Shown: piece by piece, positions 44,761 through 53,707 of the stretch | Layout of the letters: the number at the start of each line of letters is the position of its first letter | Position numbering within the stretch: position 1 is the first letter of the stretch | Origin: Streptomyces sp. NRRL S-1022 | GTDB lineage: Bacteria; Actinomycetota; Actinomycetes; Streptomycetales; Streptomycetaceae | DNA length: 64,000 nt | Direction of reading: 5' to 3' | Assembly: GCF_000720135.1 (NCBI RefSeq) | Contig: NZ_JOIU01000016.1 | Coordinates: 62,001-126,000, forward strand | Made by a program: the position numbers and the translations under genes | Notes under the pieces: generated by a model | Told to the model about the DNA's origin: nothing | Database searches by the model: none | What the model saw: only the letters and a program-made list of their open reading frames with translations

Positions 44761-45924
44761 ATGAGTGAGACAGCAGCTGAGCCGACCGCCGCCCTGCGCG
44801 CCCGCGCCGAGATCGATCTGGGCGCCCTGCGCGCCAACGTGCGGGCCCTGCGCGCCCGGGCGCGGGGCGCCGCCGTGATGGCCGTCGTCAAGTCCGACGC
44901 GTACGGCCACGGCGCGCTGCGGTGCGCCCGCGAGGCCCTCGCCGCGGGTGCGACCTGGCTCGGCACGGCCACGGCCGAGGAGGCCCTCGCGCTGCGCGCG
45001 GCCGGGCTGCCCGGCCGCATCCTGTGCTGGCTGTGGGTGCCGGGCGGCCCCTGGCGGCAGGCGATCGAGGCCGACCTCGACGTCTCGCTGAGCGGCATGT
45101 GGGCCCTGCGGGAGGTCGTCGAGGCCGCCCGGGCGGCGGGGCGCCCCGCACGCGTGCAGCTCAAGGCCGACACCGGACTCGGACGCAACGGCTGCCAGCC
45201 CGGCGAGGACTGGGCCGAACTGGTCGCCGCGGCCCTGCGCGCGGAGGCCGAGGGCCTGGTCCGGATCACCGGGCTGTGGTCGCACTTCGCGTGCGCCGAC
45301 GAGCCGGGCCACCCGTCCGTCGCCGCCCAGCTCGCCCGGTTCCGGGAGATGACGGCGTACGCCGAGGAGCGGGGCGTGCGGCCCGAGGTGCGGCACATCG
45401 CCAACTCGCCGGCCACCCTCACCCTGCCCGAGTCCCACTTCGACCTGGTCCGCACGGGCATCGCCGTGTACGGCGTCTCGCCCAGCCCGGAGCTCGGCAC
45501 CCCCGCCGATCTCGGGCTGCGCCCGGTGATGACGCTCAGCGCCTCGCTGGCCCTGGTCAAGCGCACCCCGGCCGGCCACGGCGTCAGCTACGGCCACCAC
45601 TACGTCACCCCCGGCGAGACCACCCTCGGCCTGGTGCCGGTCGGTTACGCGGACGGTGTCCCGCGGCACGCCTCGGGCGCCGGTCCGGTGCTGGTCGACG
45701 GCAAGTGGCGGACCATCGCCGGGCGGGTCGCCATGGACCAGTTCGTGGTGGACCTGGGCGGCGACGAGCCCCCGGTGGGCAGCGAGGCGGTGCTGTTCGG
45801 CCCCGGTGACCGGGGCGAGCCCACCGCCGAGGACTGGGCCCAGGCCTGCGGCACGATCGCGTACGAGATCGTCACACGCATCGGAACGCGCGTTCCCCGC
45901 GTCTATGTGAACGGGTCCGACTGA
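44761..45924 (+). CDS. alr: Alanine racemase
   Basis: 387 residues. It makes D-Ala for peptidoglycan. The PLP lysine is Lys44 in AVVKSDAYGHG. Further markers: LKADTGLGRNG, HIANSPATL, RTGIAVYGVSP, the catalytic Tyr region GHGVSYGHHYVTP, and GRVAMDQFVVDLG. The C-terminus runs into a short tandem repeat (15-bp GAACACGGTCCGACT units) that continues past the stop. It probably has a leaderless promoter. Confidence 0.97.
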   Translation: MSETAAEPTAALRARAEIDLGALRANVRALRARARGAAVMAVVKSDAYGHGALRCAREALAAGATWLGTATAEEALALRAAGLPGRILCWLWVPGGPWRQAIEADLDVSLSGMWALREVVEAARAAGRPARVQLKADTGLGRNGCQPGEDWAELVAAALRAEAEGLVRITGLWSHFACADEPGHPSVAAQLARFREMTAYAEERGVRPEVRHIANSPATLTLPESHFDLVRTGIAVYGVSPSPELGTPADLGLRPVMTLSASLALVKRTPAGHGVSYGHHYVTPGETTLGLVPVGYADGVPRHASGAGPVLVDGKWRTIAGRVAMDQFVVDLGGDEPPVGSEAVLFGPGDRGEPTAEDWAQACGTIAYEIVTRIGTRVPRVYVNGSD

Positions 45925-45968
45925 ACACGGTCCGACTGAACACGGTCCTTCCGAACGCGGGTCCATGT
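45909..45968 (+). repeat. Short tandem repeat across the alr stop codon
   Basis: About four degenerate ~15-bp units (GAACGGGTCCGACT, GAACACGGTCCGACT, GAACACGGTCCTTCC, GAACGCGGGTCCATGT) from 45909. The alr stop lies at the first unit junction. Slippage could change the Alr C-terminus or the gap before the next gene. Confidence 0.7.
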
Positions 45969-46077
45969 GAAGGCCGGGCCGTGTGAACGCGCTTCTGTGA
46001 ACGGGGAAGAAGTCGGGTAACCGTTCCGCAGCGACACCCGTCCAGGCGAACTGCAGTACGGCGAAGAGGAGCGGTAC

Positions 46078-47337
46078 GTGAGCGAGAGCAGCGCGGAGGC
46101 CGTGGCGGACGTCGTCGCCGCGGCGGCCGCCGCGTCCGCCGCGGGGGCGGCCGGGAGCTGGCGCAGGGCGACCGGCATCGCCGGTGCCGCGATAGGCGTG
46201 CTCGCCGCGGGCGCGGCGGCCGGCGTCGCCGTCGAGCGGATGACGGTGGGCCGCGGGATGCGCAGGAAGGCACGGCTGGCGCTGGACTCGGCGGGCCCCT
46301 ACGGCACCCTGCGCGGCACCCCCGGCAAGGCGTACGCCGACGACGGCACCGAGCTGTACTACGAGGTCGACGAGGCCGAGCCCGACCCCGGCCCGAACGT
46401 CTCACCGCGCCGGCGCAGGCTCTTCGGCCGCAAGGCGCCCGCCCCGGTCACCGTCGTCTTCTGCCACGGCTACTGCCTCAGCCAGGACTCCTGGCACTTC
46501 CAGCGGGCGGCCCTGCGCGGGGTGGTGCGGACCGTGTACTGGGACCAGCGCAGCCACGGGCGGTCCGGGCGGGGCGTGGCCCAGACCCGGGACCGGGAGC
46601 CCCTCACCATCGACCAGCTCGGCCGCGACCTCAAGGCCGTCCTCGACGCCGCCGCGCCGGAGGGGCCGCTCGTCCTGGTCGGCCACTCCATGGGCGGCAT
46701 GACCGTGATGGCCCTCGCCTCCGAGTACCCGGAGCTGATCCGGGACCGGGTCGTCGCCACCGCCCTCGTGGGCACGTCGTCCGGGCGGCTCGGCGAGGTC
46801 AACTTCGGGCTCCCGGTGGCCGGCGTCAACGCGGTGCGCCGGATCCTCCCCGCCGTGCTGAAGGCCCTCGGGCAGCAGGCCGAGCTGGTGGAGAGGGGGC
46901 GCCGGGCCACCGCCGACCTGTTCGCCGGGGTCATCAAGCGGTACTCGTTCGCCGGGCGGGACGTCGACCCGGCCGTCGAGCGGTTCGCCGAGCGGATGAT
47001 CGAGTCCACCCCGATCGACGTGGTCGCCGAGTTCTACCCGGCCTTCACCGACCACGACAAGACCGAGGCGCTCGCCTGCTTCCGGGACATACCGGTGCTC
47101 GTGCTGGCCGGGGTGCGGGACCTGGTCACGCCCAGCGAGCACAGCGAGGCCATCGCCGACCTGCTGCCCGACGCCGAGCTGGTCCTCGTGCCGGACGCCG
47201 GGCACCTGGTGATGCTGGAGCACCCGGAAGTGGTCACCGACCGGCTCGCCGACCTGCTCACCCGTGCGGGCGCGGTGCCGGCAGGAGCTACGGTAAGTGG
47301 CTATGGAAGCACCAGCAGCACCGCACGACCCCGCTGA
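46078..47337 (+). CDS. Membrane-associated alpha/beta hydrolase
   Basis: 419 residues from GTG 46078 with GAGGAG upstream. An N-terminal segment (AAGSWRRATGIAGAAIGVLAAGAAAGVAV) looks like a signal anchor. The hydrolase domain has VVFCHGYCLSQDSW (oxyanion region), DQRSHGRSG, the nucleophile GHSMGGM, an Asp in LAGVRDLVTP and the His in DAGHLVMLEHPE: a full triad. The substrate is unknown. It is conserved between alr and tsaE in Streptomyces from memory, and overlaps tsaE by 41 bases, so they are probably co-expressed. Confidence 0.9.
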   Translation: MSESSAEAVADVVAAAAAASAAGAAGSWRRATGIAGAAIGVLAAGAAAGVAVERMTVGRGMRRKARLALDSAGPYGTLRGTPGKAYADDGTELYYEVDEAEPDPGPNVSPRRRRLFGRKAPAPVTVVFCHGYCLSQDSWHFQRAALRGVVRTVYWDQRSHGRSGRGVAQTRDREPLTIDQLGRDLKAVLDAAAPEGPLVLVGHSMGGMTVMALASEYPELIRDRVVATALVGTSSGRLGEVNFGLPVAGVNAVRRILPAVLKALGQQAELVERGRRATADLFAGVIKRYSFAGRDVDPAVERFAERMIESTPIDVVAEFYPAFTDHDKTEALACFRDIPVLVLAGVRDLVTPSEHSEAIADLLPDAELVLVPDAGHLVMLEHPEVVTDRLADLLTRAGAVPAGATVSGYGSTSSTARPR

Positions 47338-47815
47338 GACCCGGCTGACCGTCACCTCCCCGGAACAGATGCGGGAGCTGGGCCGCCGGCTGGCCGAACT
47401 GCTGCGCGCGGGCGACCTGGTCATGCTCTCCGGGGAGCTGGGCGCGGGCAAGACCACGCTGACCCGCGGGCTCGGCGAGGGCCTCGGCGTGCGCGGCGCG
47501 GTCACCTCGCCGACCTTCGTGATCGCCCGGGTCCACCCGTCCCTCGGCGACGGCCCGCCCCTGGTGCACGTCGACGCCTACCGGCTCTCGGGCGGCCTGG
47601 ACGAGATGGAGGACCTGGACCTCGACGTCTCGCTGCCCGACTCGGTGATCGTCGTGGAGTGGGGCGAGGGCAAGGTCGAGGAGCTGACCGAGGAACGGCT
47701 CCAGGTCGTCATCCACCGCGCGGTCGGCGACACCACCGACGAGGTACGGCACGTGACGGTCACGGGGCTCGGCGAGCGCTGGTCCGGGGCCGGCCTGGGG
47801 ACGCTGCCCGGCTGA
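47297..47815 (+). CDS. tsaE: tRNA t6A biosynthesis ATPase TsaE
   Basis: 172 residues from GTG 47297 (AGGAG nine bases upstream; an ATG two codons later is less well spaced). TsaE is the ATPase that works with TsaB-TsaD in making t6A37 of tRNA. Walker A: GELGAGKTTLTRGL; also TSPTFVIARVH, HVDAYRLSGG and VVEWGEG. The gene overlaps the upstream hydrolase by 41 bases. tsaB, rimI and tsaD follow within 2 kb, interrupted by an inverted gene. Confidence 0.95.
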   Translation: MAMEAPAAPHDPAETRLTVTSPEQMRELGRRLAELLRAGDLVMLSGELGAGKTTLTRGLGEGLGVRGAVTSPTFVIARVHPSLGDGPPLVHVDAYRLSGGLDEMEDLDLDVSLPDSVIVVEWGEGKVEELTEERLQVVIHRAVGDTTDEVRHVTVTGLGERWSGAGLGTLPG

Positions 47816-47904
47816 GCCCGGCGGAAGGCACCGGCGGGCCCCGGCACCCTGGCGCGCACGACGGTGCGGCAACCGGCGGGCCGCCGCCGCGCGGGCGTGC
47901 CCGG

Positions 47905-48456
47905 CTAGCGGATCACGACGACCCGCACCCCGATCGTGGCGAACCTCCACATCGCGTCCCCGTCCGGCCGGCTCTCCCGGATGCCGCCCGTCTTCGCGCT
48001 CGCGTCGGCCACCATGCCCGAGCCGTCGTCCACGGCCGCGCTGAACCCGACGGCCACCCCGTCCACGCTGGTGAACCGCACCACGTGCTCGATGGGGACG
48101 CCGTCGGTGCCGGTGGCCGCGTTGGAGCGGGAGGTGACCCAGTACGTGCCGGCCGGCGGGTCGACGCGGCCCGGGTGCACCGGGAAGGTGCGCTGCACCC
48201 GGTTCCCGGGGGACACCAGCCAGACCCGGTCGTCGTCCACCGAGTACACGACCCGTTCTCCCGTTCCGGAGCCGCCCGGCAGGGCGGTCGGGTGGTTCCG
48301 GTCCCGGGGCGCCTTGGACGGGGCCGTCGCGTGCGCCACCGGTCCCGCGCCGGGGCGGGCCGGGGCGGTCGCCTGGGCCCGGTAGCCGAGGAAACCGACG
48401 GTTCCGAGAGCCGCCGCGGTGAGGCCGGCCACGATCGCCGAGCTGGTCCCTGCCAC
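47905..48456 (-). CDS. Degenerate L,D-transpeptidase-like (YkuD-fold) membrane-anchored protein
   Basis: 183 residues from GTG 48456, which has an AGAGGTGGG ribosome-binding site. A TM helix (SSAIVAGLTAAALGTVGFLGY) anchors it. The C-terminal ~115 residues read like a YkuD domain: RVVYSVDDDRVWLVSPGN, FPVHPGRVDPPAGTYWVTS and a final strand VRVVVI. Where the catalytic HGCxR motif should be, the sequence is K-T-G-G-I-R (155-160), so the His and Cys are replaced by Thr156 and Gly158. It is therefore probably not an active transpeptidase and may bind wall or regulate. It sits inverted inside the tsaE-tsaB interval. Confidence 0.7.
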   Translation of the reverse strand: MAGTSSAIVAGLTAAALGTVGFLGYRAQATAPARPGAGPVAHATAPSKAPRDRNHPTALPGGSGTGERVVYSVDDDRVWLVSPGNRVQRTFPVHPGRVDPPAGTYWVTSRSNAATGTDGVPIEHVVRFTSVDGVAVGFSAAVDDGSGMVADASAKTGGIRESRPDGDAMWRFATIGVRVVVIR

Positions 48457-48566
48457 CTGCGCCCACCTCTGCCTCGTCGGACTCGTGTCATATGTCGTAC
48501 TTCGTACCGACCGTAGCAGTCGGTGACCGTCCGTCCGGGACGGCGATGCGCGAGCCGCGGGCGCCG

Positions 48567-48578
48567 TAGGCTGTTCGC
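48567..48578 (+). promoter_or_regulatory. -10 element for a leaderless tsaB transcript
   Basis: TAGGCT (48567-48572) ends six bases before the GTG of tsaB (48579). There is no Shine-Dalgarno sequence. Confidence 0.55.
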
Positions 48579-49235
48579 GTGCTCTTGCTCGCTCTGGATA
48601 CCGCCACACCCGCTGTCACCGTCGCGCTGCACGACGGCACCCGCGTCATCGCCTCGTCGAGCCAGGTGGACGCGCGCCGGCACGGGGAGCTGCTGCTGCC
48701 GGCCGTCGACCGCGTCCTGGCCGAGGCCGGCCTGAAACTCGACGCCGTCACCGGCATCGTCGTCGGCACCGGGCCCGGCCCCTACACCGGTCTGCGCGTC
48801 GGCCTGATGACCGCCGACACCTTCGGCCTCGCGCTCGGCGTCCCGGTGCACGGCGTGTGCACGCTGGACGGCCTCGCCTACGCCGCCGACATCGAGAAGG
48901 GCCCCTTCGTGGTGGCGACCGACGCCCGCCGCAAGGAGGTCTACTGGGCCACGTACGCCGACTCCCGGACCCGGCTGACCGGCCCGGCCGTCGACCGTCC
49001 GGCCGACATCGCCGAGCAGGTCGCGGGCCTGCCCGCGGTCGGCGCGGGCGCGCTGCTCTACCCGGACACGTTCCCGAGCGTCCACGAGCCCGAGCACGTG
49101 TCCGCCGCCGCCCTCGCCTCGCTCGCCGCGCAGAAGCTGGCCGCGGGCGAGGAACTCCCGGCGCCCCGGCCGCAGTACCTGCGCCGGCCGGACGCCCAGG
49201 TCCCCAAGAACTACAAGGTGGTCACCCCCAAGTGA
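48579..49235 (+). CDS. tsaB: tRNA t6A biosynthesis protein TsaB
   Basis: 218 residues from GTG 48579. TsaB is the inactive ASKHA paralogue that dimerises with TsaD for t6A synthesis. The start LLLALDTATPAVTVAL, GTGPGPYTGLRVGLMTA and VATDARRKEVYWA are typical. Its TGA overlaps the GTG of rimI. Confidence 0.95.
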   Translation: MLLLALDTATPAVTVALHDGTRVIASSSQVDARRHGELLLPAVDRVLAEAGLKLDAVTGIVVGTGPGPYTGLRVGLMTADTFGLALGVPVHGVCTLDGLAYAADIEKGPFVVATDARRKEVYWATYADSRTRLTGPAVDRPADIAEQVAGLPAVGAGALLYPDTFPSVHEPEHVSAAALASLAAQKLAAGEELPAPRPQYLRRPDAQVPKNYKVVTPK

Positions 49236-49765
49236 CACAGCCGGCATTCCCCCGACTGCGCGAGATGCGCTGGTGGGACATCGACCCGGTCCTGGAGCTG
49301 GAGCGGGACCTGTTCCCCGAGGACGCCTGGTCCCGGGGCATGTTCTGGTCCGAGCTGGCCCACGCCCGGGGCGCCGGCGCCACCCGCTGCTACCTGGTCG
49401 CCGAGTCCGCCGACGGCCGGGTCGTCGGGTACGCCGGCCTTGCCGCCGCCGGCGAGCTGGCCGACATCCAGACCATCGCCGTCGCCCGCGGCCACCAGGG
49501 CACCGGCCTCGGCGCCCGGCTGCTGACCGAGCTGCTGCGGGCGGCGACCGCGTTCGAGTGCCACGAGGTGATGCTTGAGTGCCGGGTCGACAACCTGCCC
49601 GCGCAGAAGCTCTACGAGCGCTTCGGCTTCGTCCCCATCGGCTTCCGGCGCGGCTACTACCAGCCGGGCAACGTGGACGCCCTGGTGATGCGCCTGACCA
49701 CGGAACCCGGCAGCGGCTCCGCCGCGGGCTCCGCCTCAGTACAAGGAACCGATATCAATGACTGA
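49232..49765 (+). CDS. rimI: Ribosomal-protein-alanine N-acetyltransferase
   Basis: 177 residues from GTG 49232 (GTGA overlap with tsaB). A GNAT acetyltransferase related to the enzyme that acetylates the N-terminus of S18. Motifs: [22 protein letters not shown], the acetyl-CoA loop [15 protein letters not shown], and [19 protein letters not shown] Gly/Ser-rich tail of about 20 residues ends the protein. It overlaps tsaD by eight bases; tsaB-rimI-tsaD is a conserved order. Confidence 0.94.
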   Translation: MTQPAFPRLREMRWWDIDPVLELERDLFPEDAWSRGMFWSELAHARGAGATRCYLVAESADGRVVGYAGLAAAGELADIQTIAVARGHQGTGLGARLLTELLRAATAFECHEVMLECRVDNLPAQKLYERFGFVPIGFRRGYYQPGNVDALVMRLTTEPGSGSAAGSASVQGTDIND

Positions 49766-50858
49766 CTCACGCGACGAGCCTCTCGTACTCGGCATCGAGA
49801 CCTCCTGCGACGAGACCGGCGTCGGCATCGTCCGCGGCACCACCCTGCTGGCGGACGCCGTCGCCTCCAGCGTCGACGAGCACGCCCGCTTCGGCGGTGT
49901 CGTGCCGGAGGTGGCCTCCCGGGCGCACCTGGAGGCGATGGTCCCGACGATCGACCGCGCGCTGAAGGAGGCGGGGGTCAGCGCCAGGGACCTGGACGGC
50001 ATCGCGGTCACCGCCGGCCCCGGCCTCGCCGGCGCCCTGCTCGTCGGCGTCTCGGCGGCCAAGGCGTACGCCTACGCCCTCGGCAAGCCCCTGTACGGCG
50101 TCAACCACCTCGCCTCCCACATCTGCGTGGACCAGCTGGAGCACGGCCCGCTGCCCGAGCCGACCATGGCCCTGCTGGTGAGCGGCGGCCACTCCTCGCT
50201 GCTGCTGTCGTCGGACATCACCTCCGACGTCCGCCCGATGGGCTCGACCATCGACGACGCGGCCGGCGAGGCCTTCGACAAGATCGCCCGCGTGCTGAAC
50301 CTGGGCTTCCCCGGCGGCCCGGTCATCGACCGGTACGCCAGGGAGGGCGACCCGGAGGCGATCGCCTTCCCGCGCGGCCTGACCGGCCCGCGCGACCCGG
50401 CGTACGACTTCTCCTTCTCCGGTCTGAAGACCGCGGTGGCCCGCTGGATCGAGGCCAGGCGGGCGGCCGGCGAGGAGGTCCCGGTGCGCGACGTGGCCGC
50501 GTCCTTCCAGGAGGCCGTGGTCGACGTGCTCACCCGCAAGGCCGTCCGCGCCTGCAAGGACGAGGGCGTGGACCACCTGATGATCGGCGGCGGCGTGGCG
50601 GCCAACTCCCGGCTGCGCGCGCTCGCCCGGGAACGCTGCGAGGCGGCCGGCATCCGGCTGCGTGTGCCGCGCCCCAAGCTGTGCACGGACAACGGCGCGA
50701 TGGTGGCCGCGCTCGGCGCCGAGATGGTCGCCCGGAACCGGGCCGCGTCGAGCTGGGACCTGTCGGCCGACTCCTCCCTGCCGGTCACCGACCCGCACGT
50801 CCCGGGCCACGGCCACGACCACGTGCACGAGGTCGGCAAGGAGAACCTGTACTCGTGA
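49758..50858 (+). CDS. tsaD: tRNA N6-threonylcarbamoyltransferase TsaD
   Basis: 366 residues. The catalytic subunit for t6A37 of ANN-decoding tRNAs. Motifs: [15 protein letters not shown], the metal-binding His pair in [17 protein letters not shown] and [12 protein letters not shown] His-rich segment ([11 protein letters not shown]) near the C-terminus may bind metal; its role is unknown. The gene ends with a GTGA overlap onto a small downstream gene. Confidence 0.96.
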   Translation: MTDSRDEPLVLGIETSCDETGVGIVRGTTLLADAVASSVDEHARFGGVVPEVASRAHLEAMVPTIDRALKEAGVSARDLDGIAVTAGPGLAGALLVGVSAAKAYAYALGKPLYGVNHLASHICVDQLEHGPLPEPTMALLVSGGHSSLLLSSDITSDVRPMGSTIDDAAGEAFDKIARVLNLGFPGGPVIDRYAREGDPEAIAFPRGLTGPRDPAYDFSFSGLKTAVARWIEARRAAGEEVPVRDVAASFQEAVVDVLTRKAVRACKDEGVDHLMIGGGVAANSRLRALARERCEAAGIRLRVPRPKLCTDNGAMVAALGAEMVARNRAASSWDLSADSSLPVTDPHVPGHGHDHVHEVGKENLYS

Positions 50859-51112
50859 CGGTCGCGCTGATGTGGGAGGCCCGGGCCGCCGGGGGACGGG
50901 GGGCGGACCTGCTCGCCTGGGTGCGGGAACAGCCCCTCGCCGGCGAGCCGTTGCGCCGCGAGACCTTCCGCGCGCCGCAGGACCGGGTGCTCGTCGTCAC
51001 CTGGTGGGACGCCCCGTACGACGCCCCGCTGCCGGAACTGCCCGAGCCGGGACCCGAGCTGGTGACCCGGGCCGTGCACCGGTGGCGGTTCGAGGCGGTG
51101 CCGGACCACTGA
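50855..51112 (+). CDS. Small protein coupled to tsaD, unknown function
   Basis: 85 residues from GTG 50855, overlapping the tsaD stop as GTGA. It reads [16 protein letters not shown] then a helix ([11 protein letters not shown]), VLVVTWWD and [13 protein letters not shown]. The alpha/beta pattern recalls a small dimeric ferredoxin-like (ABM-type) fold; that is a guess from the secondary-structure rhythm. Coupling to tsaD suggests co-expression but not necessarily a role in t6A. No family was recognised. Confidence 0.65.
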   Translation: MTVALMWEARAAGGRGADLLAWVREQPLAGEPLRRETFRAPQDRVLVVTWWDAPYDAPLPELPEPGPELVTRAVHRWRFEAVPDH

Positions 51113-51114
51113 GG

Positions 51115-51145
51115 TTGCGCGAGCACCCCCCACCTGGTCTATGAT
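51115..51145 (+). promoter_or_regulatory. Promoter of the candidate small RNA
   Basis: TTGCGC (51115-51120), a 19-bp spacer and TATGAT (51140-51145). No plus-strand gene follows before the terminator at 51312, so transcription from here should give a short RNA starting near 51152. Confidence 0.5.
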
Positions 51146-51151
51146 CATCAC

Positions 51152-51312
51152 ACAGCGAACGGCAGGGACCCGGAAATCGGGAACCGACCCGGACGCAGTG
51201 CGTTGGTGGTCCAAGGAAAGACGCCCCGCTTCCTGCGGGGAGATGCAGGTGCAAGGCCTGCCCGGCGCTCCACTCGACACCCCGCCCCCGGGTTCCCGGC
51301 GGCGGGGTGTCG
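51152..51312 (+). ncRNA. Candidate independent small RNA of about 160 nt
   Basis: Between the promoter-like element and a strong hairpin lie compact structures: CCCCGC/GCGGGG (51224-51240, loop TTCCT), GCAGG/CCTGC (51245-51261), and the final CGACACCCCGCC/GGCGGGGTGTCG. There is no usable reading frame and no plus-strand gene downstream, since the GH3 gene converges. It does not match the consensus of cobalamin, TPP, SAM, FMN, glycine or c-di-GMP riboswitches that I could compare by eye, nor 6S RNA, SRP RNA, tmRNA or RNase P. A trans-acting sRNA is the simplest reading. Confidence 0.4.
51275..51312. terminator. Bidirectional terminator, sRNA and GH3 gene
   Basis: A 12-bp perfect stem CGACACCCCGCC/GGCGGGGTGTCG enclosing a smaller CCGGG/CCCGG stem. 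It lies 54 bases beyond the convergent GH3 gene and at the end of the candidate sRNA. Confidence 0.7.
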
Positions 51313-51365
51313 GCGTTCCACGCCCCGCCACTTCCCGGCACGCCCGCGCCGCCACCCCGCAGCGC

Positions 51366-53660
51366 CTACGCCACCACCTCGCAGTGCAGCCTCCGTCCGG
51401 CCCCGACCACCCGCGCCGGCCCGGTCAGCCGCAGCCGCGCCCGGTGCCGTACCTCCGCGCTCGACGGGCCGAGGCGCAGTTCCAGCTCGCCGGGCTCCAC
51501 CACCCGGGCTCCCGTGCGGTCCGTGAAGGACGACAGGTCGGCGTGGAAGCGGAAGGTGAGGCGGCGGGCGGCGCCCGGGGCCAGGTCCAGGCGCCGGTAG
51601 CCGATCAGGCGCACGTCCGGGCGGGTCACCGAGGCCACCGGGTCGTGCAGATAGAGCTGGACGACCTCGGTGCCCGCCCGGTCGCCGGTGTTGCGGACGG
51701 TGAGGGAGAGGTCGTACGAGCCGTCCGTGCCGATGTCGGCCGCGGAGCCCGCGAAGTCCTCCCAGGCGAACTCGGTGTAGGAGCGGCCGTGCCCGAACGG
51801 GTACAGCGGAGTCGGGTCCAGGCTGCTGACCTCGCCGGCCAGGCCCAGCGGCGGCTGGAGGTAGGTCCAGGGCTGACCGCCGGGCAGCCGCGGGACGCTC
51901 ACCGGGAGCCTGCCGGAGGGGTTCACCCGGCCGGACAGCACCCCGGCGACGGCCGGTCCGCCCTCCTCGCCGGGGAAGAAGGCCTGCACCACCGCGCCGA
52001 GCCGGCCGTGCCAGCGGCCCAGGGCGTAGGGGCGGCCGGTGAGCAGCACCAGGACCACCGGGACGCCCGTGGCCACCAGCGCGTCGAGCAACTCGCCCTG
52101 CACGCCCGGCAGTCGCAGGTCCGCCGCGTCGCAGCCCTCGCCCGAGGTGCCGCGCCCGAACAGGCCCGCGCGGTCGCCGAGCACCGCCACGCACACGTCC
52201 GCCTCCGCCGCCCGGGCCACCGCCTCCGCGAAGCCGGCGGTGTCCGGGTCGGCGACCCCGCAGCCCTCCGCGAACGACACCTTGGCGTCGGGGAGTTCGG
52301 TGCGCAGGGCGTCCAGCACGGTGGAGATCTCGATGCCGGGCGGGATGCCGGGGTGGTGGGTGAGGACGTGGGAGGGGAAGGAGTAGCAGCCGAGCATGGC
52401 GAGGGCGTCCGCCGCGCGCGGGCCGACGACCGCGATCCGGGTGTCCGGGGCCAGCGGGAGCAGCCCGTCGGGGTTGTCCAGCAGTACCACCGACTCCTCG
52501 GCCAGCCGCCCGGCGAGCGCCCGGTTCGCCGCCGAGTCCAGGTCGAGCGGGCCCTCCGGCTCCGGCCGCCAGTCCTCGTCCAGCAGGCCCAGCTCGCACT
52601 TCTGCAGCAGGACGCGGCGGGCCGCGCGGTCCACCAGCGCCTCGGGGACGCGGCCCTCGCGTACGGCGGCGACCAGGGGCTTGCCGTAGCAGTTGACGGT
52701 CGGCAGCTCCACGTCGATGCCGGCGGCCAGCGCCCGGTGCGCGGCCTCCGCCTCGTCCGCCGCGACCCGGTGCAGGCTCCGCAGGAAGGCGATGCCGAAG
52801 TAGTCGGCGACCACCGTGCCGGTGAACCCCCACTCCTCGCGCAGCAGCCCGGTCAGCAGCCCCGGGTCGGCGGAGGCCGGCACGCCGTCGGTCTCCGTGT
52901 AGGCCGCCATCACCGAGCGGGCGCCGCCCTCGCGCAGCGCCATCTCGAACGGCGGCAGGGTGACGTCCGCGAACTCCCGTACGCCGGCCCGCACCGGGGC
53001 CAGGTTCCGGGCGCCCGCCGAGGAGGCGTACCCGGCGAAGTGCTTGAGCGTGGCGACCACGCCGGCCGACTCCAGACCGCGCACGTAGGCCGTGCCGACG
53101 GTGCCGACCAGGTACGGGTCCTCACCGATCGTCTCCTCGACCCGTCCCCAGCGCGGGTCGCGGACGACGTCCAGGACGGGGGCCAGACCCTGGTGGACCC
53201 CGGCCGCGCGCAGGTCCCGGCCGATGCGCCGGCCCACCTGCTCGACCAGCTCCGGGTCGAAGGAGGCGCCCCAGGCGAGCGGGACCGGGTAGGCGGTCGC
53301 CCGCCAGGCGGTGAAGCCGGCCAGGCACTCCTCGTGCGCGACCGCCGGGATGCCGAAGCGGTTCGCGGCGGCGATCCGGCGCTGCGCCCGGGCCAGCGCC
53401 CGCGCGCCGACGTCCGGGTCGACGGGGGCGGTGCCGAAGGAGCGGGTCAGCTGGCCGAGGCCGCGGGTGATCAGCTCGTCCCAGTCGTACTCGGCGGTCA
53501 TCTCGCGCTGCAGCGGGGCGACTCCGTCGCCGTCCGTGGCGGCGCCCACCCACACGCCGTACAACTGGGCGGCCTTCTCCTCCAGGGTCATCCGGGACAG
53601 CAGGTCGGCCACCCGGGCGTCGGCGGGCAGGGCGGGATCACGCCAAGGAGCGGTGGTCAT
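51366..53660 (-). CDS. GH3 beta-glycosidase (beta-xylosidase/beta-glucosidase type)
   Basis: 764 residues, cytoplasmic by sequence (no signal peptide). GH3 enzymes release terminal beta-linked glucose or xylose. The N-terminal barrel runs to about residue 330, with VATLKHFAGY and the nucleophile Asp in TVVADYFGI. The alpha/beta sandwich follows (VVLLDNPDGLLPL, VCVAVLGDRAG), and a C-terminal fibronectin-III-like domain (TPLYPFGHGRSYTEFAWED). It is divergent from a LacI regulator and next to a secreted GH10 xylanase, so action on xylo-oligosaccharides taken up by the cell is likely. GGGAG precedes the ATG. Confidence 0.93.
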   Translation of the reverse strand: MTTAPWRDPALPADARVADLLSRMTLEEKAAQLYGVWVGAATDGDGVAPLQREMTAEYDWDELITRGLGQLTRSFGTAPVDPDVGARALARAQRRIAAANRFGIPAVAHEECLAGFTAWRATAYPVPLAWGASFDPELVEQVGRRIGRDLRAAGVHQGLAPVLDVVRDPRWGRVEETIGEDPYLVGTVGTAYVRGLESAGVVATLKHFAGYASSAGARNLAPVRAGVREFADVTLPPFEMALREGGARSVMAAYTETDGVPASADPGLLTGLLREEWGFTGTVVADYFGIAFLRSLHRVAADEAEAAHRALAAGIDVELPTVNCYGKPLVAAVREGRVPEALVDRAARRVLLQKCELGLLDEDWRPEPEGPLDLDSAANRALAGRLAEESVVLLDNPDGLLPLAPDTRIAVVGPRAADALAMLGCYSFPSHVLTHHPGIPPGIEISTVLDALRTELPDAKVSFAEGCGVADPDTAGFAEAVARAAEADVCVAVLGDRAGLFGRGTSGEGCDAADLRLPGVQGELLDALVATGVPVVLVLLTGRPYALGRWHGRLGAVVQAFFPGEEGGPAVAGVLSGRVNPSGRLPVSVPRLPGGQPWTYLQPPLGLAGEVSSLDPTPLYPFGHGRSYTEFAWEDFAGSAADIGTDGSYDLSLTVRNTGDRAGTEVVQLYLHDPVASVTRPDVRLIGYRRLDLAPGAARRLTFRFHADLSSFTDRTGARVVEPGELELRLGPSSAEVRHRARLRLTGPARVVGAGRRLHCEVVA

Positions 53661-53707
53661 GGAACTCCCGTCTCGACTCTGCTTCGCAAGCTGGGCCGCG
53701 AAGGCCG

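Noticed and set aside
51152..51312. A riboswitch controlling a downstream gene
   Set aside because: There is no plus-strand gene before the terminator, and none of the riboswitch consensus cores I could compare is present.
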